Assembly: GCA_907165275.2 (NCBI GenBank)
Contig: OU015650.1
Coordinates: forward strand, 9,826,001 to 9,890,000
Length of the DNA stretch: 64,000 nt
Origin: Zygaena filipendulae
Lineage: Eukaryota > Arthropoda > Insecta > Lepidoptera > Zygaenidae
Direction of reading: 5' to 3'
This document shows, piece after piece, positions 24,006 to 34,124 of this stretch. The notes beneath the pieces were generated by a model that worked only from the letters and a program-made list of their open reading frames with translations, was not told the origin of the DNA and ran no database searches. Numbering within the stretch: the first letter of the stretch is position 1; each line of letters starts with the position of its first letter. The position numbers and the translations under genes are program-made.

Positions 24006-24440
24006 TTAATAATAATAAGAATGCGCATAAGTAACAACACACAAACCTACTTGATTCCACAGACTGTCGTGGAAATCAAGCAAACGTGGTATATACCTAG
24101 GTAGGTACTACCTATCTTCTTAATTCTTATACTATAAAAATGAATTGCTGTTCGTTTGTCTTGTTAAACTCCAAAATGGCTCAACCGGTTTTTGTCTAAT
24201 TTTGATCTTGAAATATTTGTGGAATTTCAGAGGTTTGTATTAAAGAAAATTGCGAGTTCCTGCGGGAATTCCGAAAGTCACGCGGGTGAAACAGCTAGTA
24301 ATATTACATATAATATATTACACTATAGAGATATACCTAAGTACCTACGCCCACTAGAAAGTGGGTGGGGGAATTGAACCCGGAACTTGTTGATTAGCGG
24401 GTAGGCAAGGTGACCTACTACGTACTGCCAATCGGGTATT
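24006..24440 (-). repeat. tRNA-derived SINE, minus strand, split by a Helitron
   Basis: On the minus strand the head reads ATACCCGATTGGCAG, then CTACCCGCTAATCAA and a B-box GGGTTCAATTCCC. The 3' body (CCACGTTTGCTTGATTTCCA, then GTGTGTTGTTAC and an ATT-rich tail) lies at 24006-24092. The two parts are separated by a Helitron-like element. The same family is present unsplit at 45261-45530. Confidence 0.7.
24125..24298 (+). mobile_element. Helitron-like element inserted in a SINE
   Basis: Starts TCTTATACTATAAAAATG and ends GCGAGTTCCTGCGGGAATTC, CACGCGGGTGAAAC and CTAG (24295-24298) before T. SINE sequence is found on both sides. Confidence 0.7.
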
Positions 24441-24803
24441 ATGCAACGTGTTAATGAATTAACTGAAAACCTGATACACCCCATTTAAAAAAATTAACAA
24501 TAATATGATTAAAATATACCTACATATATTATGTCGAAAAAATTTATACTTTAAAAGTTATTCAACATTAGTTTGGAGGTGACCTATCTACAAAATTCCA
24601 AGCGCTACGCCCACGCCTACCGGTTCGAATTTTTTTGCTGCGGGCAGCGTACGCGCCAAATATTGTATTATAAATATTTAGACATGGGCTAATAAAAATG
24701 AAAATATATAACCTATATTAAAACATAGTGCGATCGATTCGCTAGTTGTTTCTGAGCAAACTACTTTCTAGTTTTCAGTTAATTCATTAACACGTTGTAT
24801 ACA
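24438..24803. mobile_element. MITE-like element with 27-bp perfect inverted ends
   Basis: CAACGTGTTAATGAATTAAC then TGAAAAC (24444-24470) is repeated as its exact reverse complement at 24771-24797. The interior is non-coding. Confidence 0.75.
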
Positions 24804-24946
24804 GAAATTATGGGAAGCCAATAGGAAGTTTTCAATCAAATTAGACTTTTGCTGGACTAACCAGTTTTTAATCCAGGCGCGGATCTGGGATTTGGTTGTG
24901 GGAAGCAATTTTGATTGCACCATGAAACAAAAGATAAGAAATAGTA

Positions 24947-25123
24947 TCTAATGTATGCGAAAGTAACTATCTGTCTGTTACGCTTTTACGTCTTAACGGC
25001 CCAACCGATCATCATGTTCATTTTGTAGGTACACATGTTGTCAGATATACAGGAAAGGACATAAGGTACTTTGTATCCCGGAATTCCTGCGGGATCTCCG
25101 AAATTTCCGCGGGGAACAGCTAG
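24947..25123 (+). mobile_element. Helitron-like element
   Basis: Starts TCTAATGTATGCGAAAGTAA after A, includes ACCGATCATCATG and ends TTTCCGCGGGGAACAG with CTAG (25120-25123). The hairpin arm is partly deleted. Confidence 0.7.
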
Positions 25124-25265
25124 TAAATAAATTAATAAAAAAAAATTTACAGGGTCAGAGATTTTTATAAGGTCTGATGAAAATGAAAGTACCTAATTCA
25201 GTCCTCGGGGGGGACAAATACACCCACTCCCCCCCTCCCCGTATTTAACTAACATAGGAATCGTT

Positions 25266-25300
25266 TCTCATATCTCTATCTCTCTATCTCTATCTCTATC

Positions 25301-25350
<50 letters not shown>

Positions 25351-25352
25351 AT
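25266..25352 (+). repeat. CTAT/CTCTAT microsatellite
   Basis: CTCTAT units pass into a pure CTAT run that ends near 25352. Confidence 0.9.
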
Positions 25353-26008
25353 CTGTCAAACCCAGTACACACATTTCTTGTAGTTAGGTCAGGTAGATAC
25401 ATGTTTTTTTAATAAAAAATGAACCAACTGCCTTTATCGCCATTGGAATTAAAATTCCTAAAAAAGAACGAAAAATAAATCGTTTAAAGATCTATAAATA
25501 AGTATAAATAATTAAATAATAAATATTTTTTTTAAAATACTTACAAAGTGGAACGCCACCGAGACTCGAATATAAGTCAAATCGGCTAATAGATAATAAT
25601 CGATTTGCATGACGTGTGTGACTACGCTTCGGCCGGTTATTCCTAATTTTCTTATAGTTAAAGGATAATAATGTGCGTAAGAAGATGTATTAAACACTCA
25701 TCCTGTCGCATTTATCATCAAAATCTATCTTTTAGCTTGCGATTCTCTGTAAATTGAGAAAACTCTTTTATGGCGGCGCCCGCAGAGCACCACCATAAAC
25801 AAGCAGTCAGCGTTTACCAACACTGAATATAACCACTACTTTAACTACTATATTACCGTCATGAACATTGCAATTTATTTTATCTAGTAGGTAGTAGAGA
25901 AATTATAATTTTTTGTTGATCAGTGAGTTTCATCTATAGAAATAGGGTGGGAGTTTGCAGATCATTTGTTTTTATTAGAAGCTAAAAGCAAGCCAATTTA
26001 AAAAAGCT
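25353..26008. other. Intergenic, no gene recognised
   Basis: No coding signal supported. It leads into the 3' end of the KRTCAP2 gene. Confidence 0.5.
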
Positions 26009-26014
26009 TTTATT
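26009..26014 (-). terminator. Probable polyadenylation signal of KRTCAP2
   Basis: TTTATT on the plus strand is AATAAA on the minus strand, 67 bp past the KRTCAP2 stop codon. Confidence 0.5.
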
Positions 26015-26080
26015 TGTCAATTACAAATTTTGTATATTTTGTATTAAAAATATTAAATAGTAGGTAGTAATATTGTTTGT

Positions 26081-28106
26081 TTATTGCTTGCCACGACGAC
26101 CCTTCACAGAAGCGCTTACAGTTGTAGCAGTAGCATAGGTCTTTTGTGACAACTTATGCATATAATAGATGGTGATTATCGAAAATATCAAACTGAAAGA
26201 GAAAAATCAGAGTCAGAATTAATAGGAGTGATGCAATTTCACAGGTAGTAGAACCAGCTTAATATGTCTCAGTGCGACTAATTTTAAACCTCTATGCACA
26301 CATTGTTGAATTTTAAATGAAACTAACACTATCTATACTAAAATTATAAAGAGGAACGATTTGATTTTTAGTTTGTTTGTTACGATTTAACTCAAAAACT
26401 ACTAAACCAATTTAAAAAATTCTTTCATCATTAGAAAGCTACATTGTCCTTGAGTAACATAGACTATATTGTAATCTCGAATGCTCACGGGAACTCCGAA
26501 ATCACTGTGAGTGAAACCGCAGGAAACAGCTAGTGTGTAATATTTTTATGGTATACATTCAGTCTGTGCAAATCTAAGTATAACATTAACTGCAATTTAA
26601 AATATTAACCTTTAGTGACATGATAAATTTGTAACACTATAAGGGGCATGACGTCTCCCAGGCTACTTCTTTCAAAGCCAATAGTTTCATAAAATTGCAT
26701 TTGGATGTTTAAAAATTATGTTGATATGTCATAAAATAAATTCAATCAGTTTTTCTTATTTATTTCGAAAATAAACGATAATTAACAATTGGCCTTAATT
26801 GACATGAGATCCTTTTATTAGCATTTTAGTAGACCTTAACCCAGGCTTCTCATACGACGGCCGACTTTCTAATTATTATTACTTAAACTTACTTAAATTT
26901 AGTAGTATTTAAACAACCGATGACGGGTCTGCCTTTTTCAGCGGTTGTTTTAGCACTAAAACAAAAGCTACTAAGACGCAGAGTCGCGGCAAGCAGGGGG
27001 AAGTGGTAAATTTCAAGAATTTGCGAAACACCTGACACCTGTGAGACTACACGTCATTAGTTAAAGGTTAAATCTAAATTCAAAACACCTTTCAAATTGT
27101 TTACAATGTTATCTTTGATGACTAAGGAATCAAAGTTAAATTTACAATTGTTTACTACAGATTTTACGAATATATATTTTATTCTTTACAAAAAATTTAA
27201 TATGATTACGAAAGTGAGTTTGTTTGTTACGCTTTCACACCTTAACGGCTCAACCGATCATCATGAAATTTTGCATGCATGTTGTCAGGGGTACAGAGAA
27301 GGACATATGGTACTTTTTATCTCAGCACTCCGACATTGCTACAGGTGAAACTGTGGGGAACAGCTTGTAAGCTTGTAACTAAATAAACTACAGATGATGA
27401 GCATCATGAGCACATTTACCATGTTGTGAAACAAATTCTGTGCACCATTCCAGCAGCGACAAGTGATACCACCATAGACAAAACTATTTCTGGCAACTTT
27501 AGCTGGAAATTTTTCCCAAACAATGTTGCTTCTAAATTACCTACAGCCTGGAAATTGTAGTTTAAGGAAAAAACTGTGATACATATTTTTACAGAAGGTA
27601 GTTAAATAGCAAGCTAAATGTTATGTACCACAATATAGGACTGTTTAGACTTTATAATTTGAGTTTATACCTTACTAGTATAGTATTATATTATGTGCCT
27701 ACACCTTTTGTTTTTACTGATTAGGTCGATAATGCACATATTTTATTTCTGAATAAAATACCTCCAATATTTATGTTATAATATTTGGTTAACATAAATT
27801 TTAAAGGAGGAAAACAAAATAATATATATATTCTATGTAGGTAGGTAATTATTTGTAAAAGGATACAGTCACAAAGAACATAAACATTAGAGATCCTAAA
27901 TAACCTCCAAATATTATCGTAATAGGCGACTTTATCAACCATGGTTTATACATTTGCATTCCAGAGAATAATAACAGCGTTAATATTGCTGATAATACGA
28001 AAGACGTGGCACTATTGACAGCTGAAATAAAAATACCATTATTTAATGTAAAACTACTTTGTTGAATAAAATACAACTTTCAAGTAAGAAAATACGCTTT
28101 ACCCAT
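26081..28106 (-). CDS. KRTCAP2: KRTCAP2/KCP2, oligosaccharyltransferase complex subunit
   Basis: Three coding exons on the minus strand: 28106-28103 (only ATGG), 28021-27867 and 27547-27420, then the terminal piece 26192-26081 with TAA. All junctions are GT/AG and the frame is continuous, giving 132 residues. The translation begins MAVNSATSFVLSA and contains LLLFSGMQMYKPWL, GGYLGSLMFMFFVT, GNLEATLFGKNFQ and MVHRICFTTC, and ends with a basic tail VKGRRGKQ. This matches the four-helix KCP2 family (human about 136 residues). KCP2 with DC2 is known to dock the STT3A oligosaccharyltransferase to the translocon in the endoplasmic reticulum membrane, for co-translational N-glycosylation. Introns contain two Helitron-like elements. 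The first coding exon of four bases is inferred from frame and splice sites and is less certain than the rest. Confidence 0.9.
26332..26533 (+). mobile_element. Helitron-like element in KRTCAP2 intron
   Basis: TCTATACTAAAATTATAAAG at the 5' end after A. It ends CTGTGAGTGAAACCGCAGG and CTAG (26530-26533) before T. The 3' stem has compensating changes relative to other copies (CTGTGAG/CCGCAG). Confidence 0.65.
27203..27368 (+). mobile_element. Degenerate Helitron-like element in KRTCAP2 intron
   Basis: Contains TTGTTACGCTTTCACACC, GATCATCATGAAATTTTGCA and GTCAGGGGTACAGAGAAGG. The 3' end is decayed to GCTTGT. Confidence 0.65.
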
Positions 28107-28496
28107 TTTTGTGATGAGTATTTATGGAAAGTTCGTACCGAAACCCGGACGACTAAAAGTTATTTAATATTTTCAGTAGTAAACACTATAAATACGTTCG
28201 CCAAACACTTCACTTGCTTTTATCATACCGGGCCCGGGGCATTAGTGATTGGGCATACACACACAGCATACATGCCACAAATTAACTAGACATAATATAT
28301 ATATCCTTATGCCTTATACTAGTAACAGACGATCCAATTTGGTTGGATCCAACCGCCCGATCACGACCAAATCGGAACGTGTATAGGGAGTCGGTGTCTC
28401 AGTCGCATTCGAAACGCCACCGAGCGCTGACGAAAAACCAACTAGGTAAAAAGTAAAAACCATCGAAATAATAAGTACTACGTTATTTCGATGTTA

Positions 28497-28612
28497 GTAT
28501 ATTTCATTATAAGTGCGCAAAGGCTGTCATTGCAAAGAGTTCCGACAAATGTCGACCCGAGCCGAGGCGCAGCCGAAGGTGAGGGTTGACAGTCGGAAGT
28601 CTTTGCAATGAC
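28497..28612. repeat. Imperfect GC-rich foldback
   Basis: GGCTGTCATTGCAAAGAGTT and GACAAATGTCGACCC on the left pair with GGGTTGACAGTC and AAGTCTTTGCAATGACGGTT on the right, around a CGAGGCGCAGCCGAAGG loop. Confidence 0.65.
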
Positions 28613-28645
28613 GGTTCCGCACGTGTACTGAACAACTATTTTTAA

Positions 28646-28921
28646 TACAGTTGCGAAAAAAATGAAGAAATTTAGTAAAATAATAAAAACACAAACTCAA
28701 CTAAGTTCCAACTGTGATCAAGAGATGGCGCTAGTCGTATTAGTAATACGAAACCTACGTCGCGCAATACAAAAAGTGTGTCAAAGTCGTTTCGCCATTT
28801 TTGACAGTTGGGAAAGAGAACGCACGAGTTCGGAAAAGGTAAAGAAAAAGCTCGAGTATGTAATAGCCCACTTCCCGAACGCTATACGTCCCTGCAATAT
28901 GCCACTTTTTGAGCAACTGTA
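28646..28921. mobile_element. TTAA-flanked MITE (piggyBac/Kolobok-like)
   Basis: Ends TACAGTTGC and GCAACTGTA are inverted, with A/T-runs next to them. TTAA is present on both sides (28642-28645, 28922-28925). The open frame that crosses it (28662-28925) is a by-product. Confidence 0.65.
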
Positions 28922-28965
28922 TTAAAAAAACAAATACAGGTAATCTTATCTTCTTATCTTCTTAA

Positions 28966-29195
28966 TCTAATATATATAAATCACGTTTCACGTTGTTTGT
29001 CCGCGATGGACTCCGAAACTACTGAACGGATTTTGATAAAATTTTGCAACCATTTATAATATGGTCCAACTTAAAAGATAGGATAATTTTTATCCCGGAA
29101 TTCCCTCGGGAACTGAAGGACATAGAGTACTTTTTTCCCGCAACCTCCGCGGGAACTCCGAAATTACCGCGGATGAAATCGCGGGGGACAGCTAG
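28966..29195 (+). mobile_element. Helitron-like element, first of a tandem pair
   Basis: Starts TCTAATATATATAAATCACG and ends ACCGCGGATGAAATCGCGGG with CTAG (29192-29195). It is directly followed by the next copy's TC. Confidence 0.8.
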
Positions 29196-29425
29196 TCTAA
29201 TATATATAAATCACGTGTCACGTTATTTGTCCGCGATGGACTCCGAAACTACTGAGCGGATTTTGATAAAATTTTGCAACCATTTATAATAAGGTCCAAC
29301 TTAAAAGATAGGATAGTTTTTATCCCGGAATTCCCTCGGGAACTGAAGGACATAGAGTACTTTTTTCCCGCAACCTCCGCGGGAACTCCGAAATTACCGC
29401 GGATGAAATCGCGGGGGACAGCTAG
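29196..29425 (+). mobile_element. Helitron-like element, second of a tandem pair
   Basis: Same 230-bp length as the first copy, with only about five base differences by eye, ending CTAG (29422-29425) before T. The junction CTAG|TCTAAT is exact. Confidence 0.8.
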
Positions 29426-29456
29426 TATTATTATAAATAAGTACGACGCGACGACG

Positions 29457-29651
29457 ATGGAGCAAAACTCTGAACGCGACATAACTGTGAAGTTATTAGA
29501 ACTATATAAAGACTTTCCCTGTTTGTGGGATTTAACAAATAAAGATTACTTTAATAAAGAAATAAGAAATCAAGCTTATACAATTTTGTTTGGAAGTTTT
29601 AAGAGCAGGCGGCATGACGTCCGTACACTTCTTCAGTGCATAGGCAAATGA
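29457..29651 (+). pseudogene. Truncated MADF-domain ORF of the transposon
   Basis: The ATG at 29457 opens 64 codons containing ITVKLLELYKDFPCLWDLTN and KDYFNKEIRNQAYTIL, which match the first half of a MADF (Myb/SANT-like DNA-binding) domain. The frame then degenerates (SFKSRRHDVRTLL) and stops at 29651, so the third helix is missing. The frame upstream of this ATG is open through the Helitron copy, but that is not thought meaningful. It is likely a remnant of the accessory protein of the surrounding element. Confidence 0.6.
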
Positions 29652-30114
29652 CGGTTGGATGCCCAACCGTCGGTACGTCTGTAGCCAGAGAGAAGGTAAT
29701 CACTACGTTTTAAGAGACGGGACTTCCTTACTTGGTTTTTGAATCCATTTAGCAGACCCAGCAATACCAACACAGCGAAAATTTAAATGTCAAAATACTT
29801 CATAACTCATGGGTACCAACATTAACGAGAACAATAGGGATGGCCACATGTAGTTCCTGATTAAATCGATATCGATAAATTATCATTAGAGCATCATGGG
29901 CTTCATACCAGGTGAATTAAATCTACAACGGGGGAAAACATTTGTCGTAAAATTGAAACAATAAATTATTATTTTTATTTATTTATTATTATTCCAATAT
30001 TTTAGTTTGTCATGATGATGATGTTATTAGATAGATAGATATTTATTTTCTCTTTAAAAATTACATTTACATTTTATGTCAAAATTAAATAACCTATTTG
30101 GGAAAGTAAATGAT

Positions 30115-30671
30115 TTACTTCGCAGTGCCTCCTTGTTGAGCCTTGTTTAAATTATCGGTAGAAATATCTATCGGTAGAAGTATCCGACATTCGTTCCTTA
30201 CATCTCCACAGACATATTTTATATCGTGAAGTTTTTCGATTGGAATGTAAGCTAAGTCATCATTTCCAAAAAATTTTTCCCATTATCGACATCTGAAATT
30301 AAAATATCTGTCAATCATGCAAGTACACTTAGAAACAAGATAGAGTATAATATAGTTAGATAGAGTACAGAAGACGAAGTTCACTTTATTACAATACGAT
30401 CATAATACTTAATGAAAACTGCAGTAAGTAATGAAAAAAGTATACGCAGCAGCAGCTATACAAAAATATTCCAAAATATTCACTATAGCATCATTCATTA
30501 AAGTTTATCGACTCACTTTATCGATGGTGAAGATTTACATCACTATGGTTTACAAACATGCAAATATTTTTTCTCATTTCAAAAAGATAGTGTATTATTT
30601 TAGTCTTACTGATAGCTGAAGAGAACAAAATACTTTATTACTTTACTCAAGCTGTACTTACCGGTCTTCAT
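30115..30671 (-). pseudogene. Two-exon minus-strand reading frame, unidentified, one-base shift
   Basis: ATGAAGACCG (30671-30662) is followed by a strong donor GTAAGT. An acceptor TTTAATTTCAG precedes 30292. The second exon (30292-30115) reads DVDNGKNF, then after a one-base shift in a T-run GNDDLAYIPIEKLHDIKYVC and GDVRNECRILLPIDIS to a TAA. The total of 188 coding bases is one short of a whole frame. The family is not recognised. It may be a second transposon gene or a small captured host gene. Confidence 0.35.
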
Positions 30672-31127
30672 CTATAGGAAATTTCGTGATAAATTTCCTT
30701 TTATTTAAATTTTGTCGACTCTATCTTTTTCTACAAATTACATACGTACTACACCGTCTAATCGGTGCTATTTCACTACACAATCACAAGAAAATAGTTT
30801 TTAATAGTCACACTGCACTTTTCAAAGCGTAAATCACACAAAATTTTTAAAAATCACACAATTATTTTCCCAAATAACAACATGCGTCGCCATGACAAAC
30901 AGATGACAGATTGTAAGAAAGATTCAGAGACAAAAGACTGAAATAGCATGTGAGGCCATCTTTGATGCCATGGAAAAAAAAAAATTAAAAAAAAAATGAG
31001 TGCTAAACACGAACAAAATTTAATTTGTTCCTAGTTGCGTTAGACTGTCTGTAGCAATGTCGGAACGGTTGGCACGACGGCGGTAATTTGGTTGGATCCA
31101 ACCAAATTGGATCGTCTGTTACTAGTG

Positions 31128-31185
31128 TTAGACATAAGTCTAGTTAATTTGTGATCTTTAGACATAAGTCTAGTTAATTTGTGAT
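31128..31185 (+). repeat. Two tandem copies of the palindrome-led motif
   Basis: TTAGACATAAGTCTAGTTAA then TTTGTGAT occurs twice in tandem, spaced 30 bp, directly outside the right TIR of the transposon nest. Confidence 0.8.
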
Positions 31186-32096
31186 ACACACCACGTAGTG
31201 ATTATGATCTTTGATACATCTGCCAGCAAATAAATCGCGGCTATACGGTTTTTTATCTGCAATTATACGAAATTTGGTCTCATTATACATAAACATTTTG
31301 TAAATCTATTTTTCTTAATAATCCAAAATATTCAACTTTTAATTGTGTGAAACGGAACGTTGCAACGAAACACCAATCACAGCCAAGCTTGACACATGAC
31401 GTCACTTTTATTTTTTTAAGAAACATTTACCTCTTTCAGAGAAGGCAAAAGAAACTAAGTGCATACAGTCAACGCATATTTTCCATTTTCTGAAGTTTTT
31501 TACTTTAAAATGCATCGGTAAAATGCATTTCGATTATTTACTGGAACTTTTGGAAGTAAATCGACACAGTTCAAGCTTAATTTCGCTATTAGATATTGAA
31601 GTTATCTGTCTATCAATGTCACATGACCCTGTCAATACGACAGTGACATTTCTATCACAGATTAATAAGGCGTATTGCGTAATTTTGAACGAGTGACGTC
31701 ATTTTGCGTTTCGGCGGTAAGGTCTAAAGTAGGAACTTTGAAACGCTCTATTTAATTAATATATGCATATTTTTTTTTTCTTTTTCTTGCTTTGTTTAAG
31801 TAGGCCATATATCTTTAAAATAAAAATAAATTCATGCAAGTACCCTATTGCCACCAGCTCCCTAGCTATCAGACGAAGAATAACACTCCTGAATTGGCTG
31901 TATGGACTTAGCTTCCTTTACCTTCCTCATTGGGGTAAAAACAAAAAAAAATGAATAAATCGCAGGCGCCCCGCGGCATGCAGTGAAATAATCTCTTTGC
32001 AAACACATTTTTCCTTGAAATAGTTTAACTCTAGCTAGTATCATATTTTGTAAACAAAAACAGTGATTTTCGCGTTTTGAATACATTATATTATGT
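31186..32096. other. Intergenic, no gene recognised
   Basis: AT-rich with T-runs. Open frames at 31763-31954 and 31862-32086 are low-complexity or unsupported. Confidence 0.5.
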
Positions 32097-32305
32097 AAAT
32101 TACGCGGGACTTGAACGCGATGTTTTTATTACCTTTTTTGTCGTTGAAACGTCAGGCAAAAAAGGTAATAAAAAACATCTTTTTTTCTTCACAAGTTTCT
32201 CCGTTTTTAATAAAAACGAAAAACACGACACTGGCAAATGCATTAAGTGCGAAGTCCATTAAGGAAAAAAAAAAAAATCTTCGCGTTCAAGTCCCGCGTA
32301 ATTTA
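32097..32305. mobile_element. Foldback MITE with an inner hairpin
   Basis: Outer arms TAAATTACGCGGGACTTGAA/CGCGA (32097-32120) and their exact reverse complement (32281-32305) enclose a second hairpin (32119-32179) with stem ATGTTTTTATTACCTTTTTT. An A-run precedes the right arm. There is no coding capacity. Confidence 0.75.
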
Positions 32306-32555
32306 CTTAATATCATAAGTCTAGTTAAGGAATTTTTTTAATTTGTGGTGGAACGTTAATCGCGTGTTCGCGTGTTTTGGTGTTTTTCCTGGAATTATTG
32401 GCCTAAAATCATTGTTTTACGCTGTAATCAGGGTAAATCATTCATGCTTGGTAGTTTTGTAAAGTAATAATTAATACTAGTTGGTAATTCACGCTACCAT
32501 TTGTAATTTTGTAATATTTAGTTGCGTTTAAACATATCATTGATTAGCGTCCATT

Positions 32556-34124
32556 ATGAATAAACCTCCCGATAGGGAGGATGACAACCCGAATACGAAT
32601 TTTCTTCCTCCTTCTCCCGTTGCATTTTGTGAAATCGATATAAATGAGGATAGTGATTTTGTGACTCCTAAAGAGAGAAGTAGGAGACATAAGCGCAAAA
32701 AACAAGAGAAAAATAAGTCAGACTGCAGTGTTCGCTCCCGTTCCAACTCTCGCTCTTCTCAAATTGCGTCTTCTGTAGCGAATATTATGTCTCCCGCTTC
32801 CTCGGCATCTTTATCGCATACTTCTTTGGACTCGGTTATCCCAGCAGGGCAACCTAGTTTTCAACAAACCTCCCCCCATCCTTACCTTCAAACCTCCCCG
32901 CCACAGTCTACCCCATCCCAACCTTCTCCCCTTTCACCCTTCACCCCAATTGGTCGTCCTAAATACTGTACAACCGACCGAGGTCCATTCACTGTTCACG
33001 TACAATTTGTAGGTTCCTCAGACAGTGTTAACCCTTCTAATTTAACTTTTAACCCTGTCTTATTTGGTAAGTTTCTGCAAGAACGGTCCAGAGAATTTCC
33101 GAATATTGTGAACGGAAGTGTTAAAAAGTTAGGACGCAATCGCATTGCTCTTAACTTTCATCAGGCTATTGATGCCAATAACTTTATAGACTCTCCTACT
33201 CTCCAAAGTAATAACCTAAAAGCGTTTATTCCCACATTTAATGTAACTAGGATGGGAATCGTTCGTGGTGTTCCTACAGAATGGGCCCAAGAGGAAATAA
33301 TTAAAAATATTAAAGTTCCCGATGGCTGTGGGTCAGTTATCAAGACAAGACGCCTTAACTATAAAACTTTTAATCCGGATGGTTCACACAAATGGTTGGA
33401 ATCTCAAACAGTGGTATTGACTTTTGACGGTCAGGTTTTACCGCCAAGAGTGTATATGTGTTACAATTCTCTCCCTGTCGAAATGTACACCTTCCCTACG
33501 ATACAGTGTTACCGTTGCTGTCGTTTTGGCCACACTAAAGTACAATGCAGGTCTAAAGCCCGCTGCTTCAAATGCTCTTCAGAAGATCACGGTGGGGATG
33601 AATGCGACACTGTGGAGAGCTGCTCTTCGTGTATTAATTGTAAAGGTTCGCACTTTGCTACAAACAAATCATGCCCGGAATTTAGCAGGCAAGCTAACAT
33701 TAAAAAAACTATGGCAGAGAAAGCAATATCATACGCAGAGGCGTCCAAACTTTATGTTCCATGTAAAAAATCTTTTGCGGATACTATCAAAAGTTCGCCT
33801 GATAAATCTTCTACCCACCAGTCGTATAAAAAAACCGTTTTTATAAAAAAACCTCGTTCCCCTCCTCCTGCTGCTTTTGGGTACGACCAAGTAGCTCACC
33901 GCTCTCTGATAAGAGACCCAACAATCCCATCGCAGAATGGTGTTGGTTTACGTGTAGAATCTTCCCCTTCTGATAAAATAGTCACAGAAATAATCAATCT
34001 CCTGTCTTCTCTCCTCAAAATTTCCTTCCCTTCTTTTAATTTACCGTCCAACGCTGCCTCATTCCTACAAACTGCTTTTTCTTCTATCCTTGCCAATGGC
34101 GCTGATAATCCAATGGAATTGTAG
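32556..34124 (+). CDS. Retrotransposon ORF1, gag-like with CCHC zinc knuckles
   Basis: Encodes 522 residues. The N-terminal part is basic and Ser/Pro-rich (SRRHKRKKQEKNKSD). A central region precedes three Cys-rich knuckles: CYRCCRFGHTKVQC, then CFKCSSEDHGGDEC, then a less regular CSSCINCKGSHFATNKSC. These are nucleic-acid-binding knuckles of the type found in ORF1 proteins of I- and Jockey-type elements, which package the element RNA. The ATG at 32556 follows the 5'UTR, and no upstream in-frame ATG was seen. The stop TAG (34122-34124) lies 29 bases inside ORF2. No frameshift or internal stop. Confidence 0.88.
   Translation: MNKPPDREDDNPNTNFLPPSPVAFCEIDINEDSDFVTPKERSRRHKRKKQEKNKSDCSVRSRSNSRSSQIASSVANIMSPASSASLSHTSLDSVIPAGQPSFQQTSPHPYLQTSPPQSTPSQPSPLSPFTPIGRPKYCTTDRGPFTVHVQFVGSSDSVNPSNLTFNPVLFGKFLQERSREFPNIVNGSVKKLGRNRIALNFHQAIDANNFIDSPTLQSNNLKAFIPTFNVTRMGIVRGVPTEWAQEEIIKNIKVPDGCGSVIKTRRLNYKTFNPDGSHKWLESQTVVLTFDGQVLPPRVYMCYNSLPVEMYTFPTIQCYRCCRFGHTKVQCRSKARCFKCSSEDHGGDECDTVESCSSCINCKGSHFATNKSCPEFSRQANIKKTMAEKAISYAEASKLYVPCKKSFADTIKSSPDKSSTHQSYKKTVFIKKPRSPPPAAFGYDQVAHRSLIRDPTIPSQNGVGLRVESSPSDKIVTEIINLLSSLLKISFPSFNLPSNAASFLQTAFSSILANGADNPMEL

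Larger units (their letters stand above)
28315..31126. mobile_element. DNA transposon nest with 37-bp TIRs, PIF/Harbinger-like
   Basis: ACTAGTAACAGACGATCCAA then TTTGGTTGGATCCAACC at 28318 is matched by its reverse complement ending at 31126. TTA lies just outside both ends (28314-28316 region and 31128-31130), compatible with a PIF/Harbinger target duplication. Inside are a GC-rich foldback (28497-28612), a TTAA-flanked MITE, two tandem Helitron copies, a truncated MADF ORF and a two-exon minus-strand reading frame. MADF/Myb-like accessory proteins are known for Harbinger transposons. No DDE transposase was recognised, so the element is defective or non-autonomous. Confidence 0.65.

Noticed and set aside
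28662..28925. 87-codon frame inside the transposon nest
   Set aside because: It spans a TTAA-flanked MITE from end to end and has no recognisable domain.
29044..29456. Reading frames through the tandem Helitron copies, joined to the MADF frame
   Set aside because: The same frame occurs in both repeat copies and carries no domain; the fusion to MADF is judged accidental.
32222..32250. Resemblance of the foldback element interior to the retrotransposon 3'UTR (GACACTGGCAA)
   Set aside because: Only about 11 contiguous bases match, too short to claim a shared origin.
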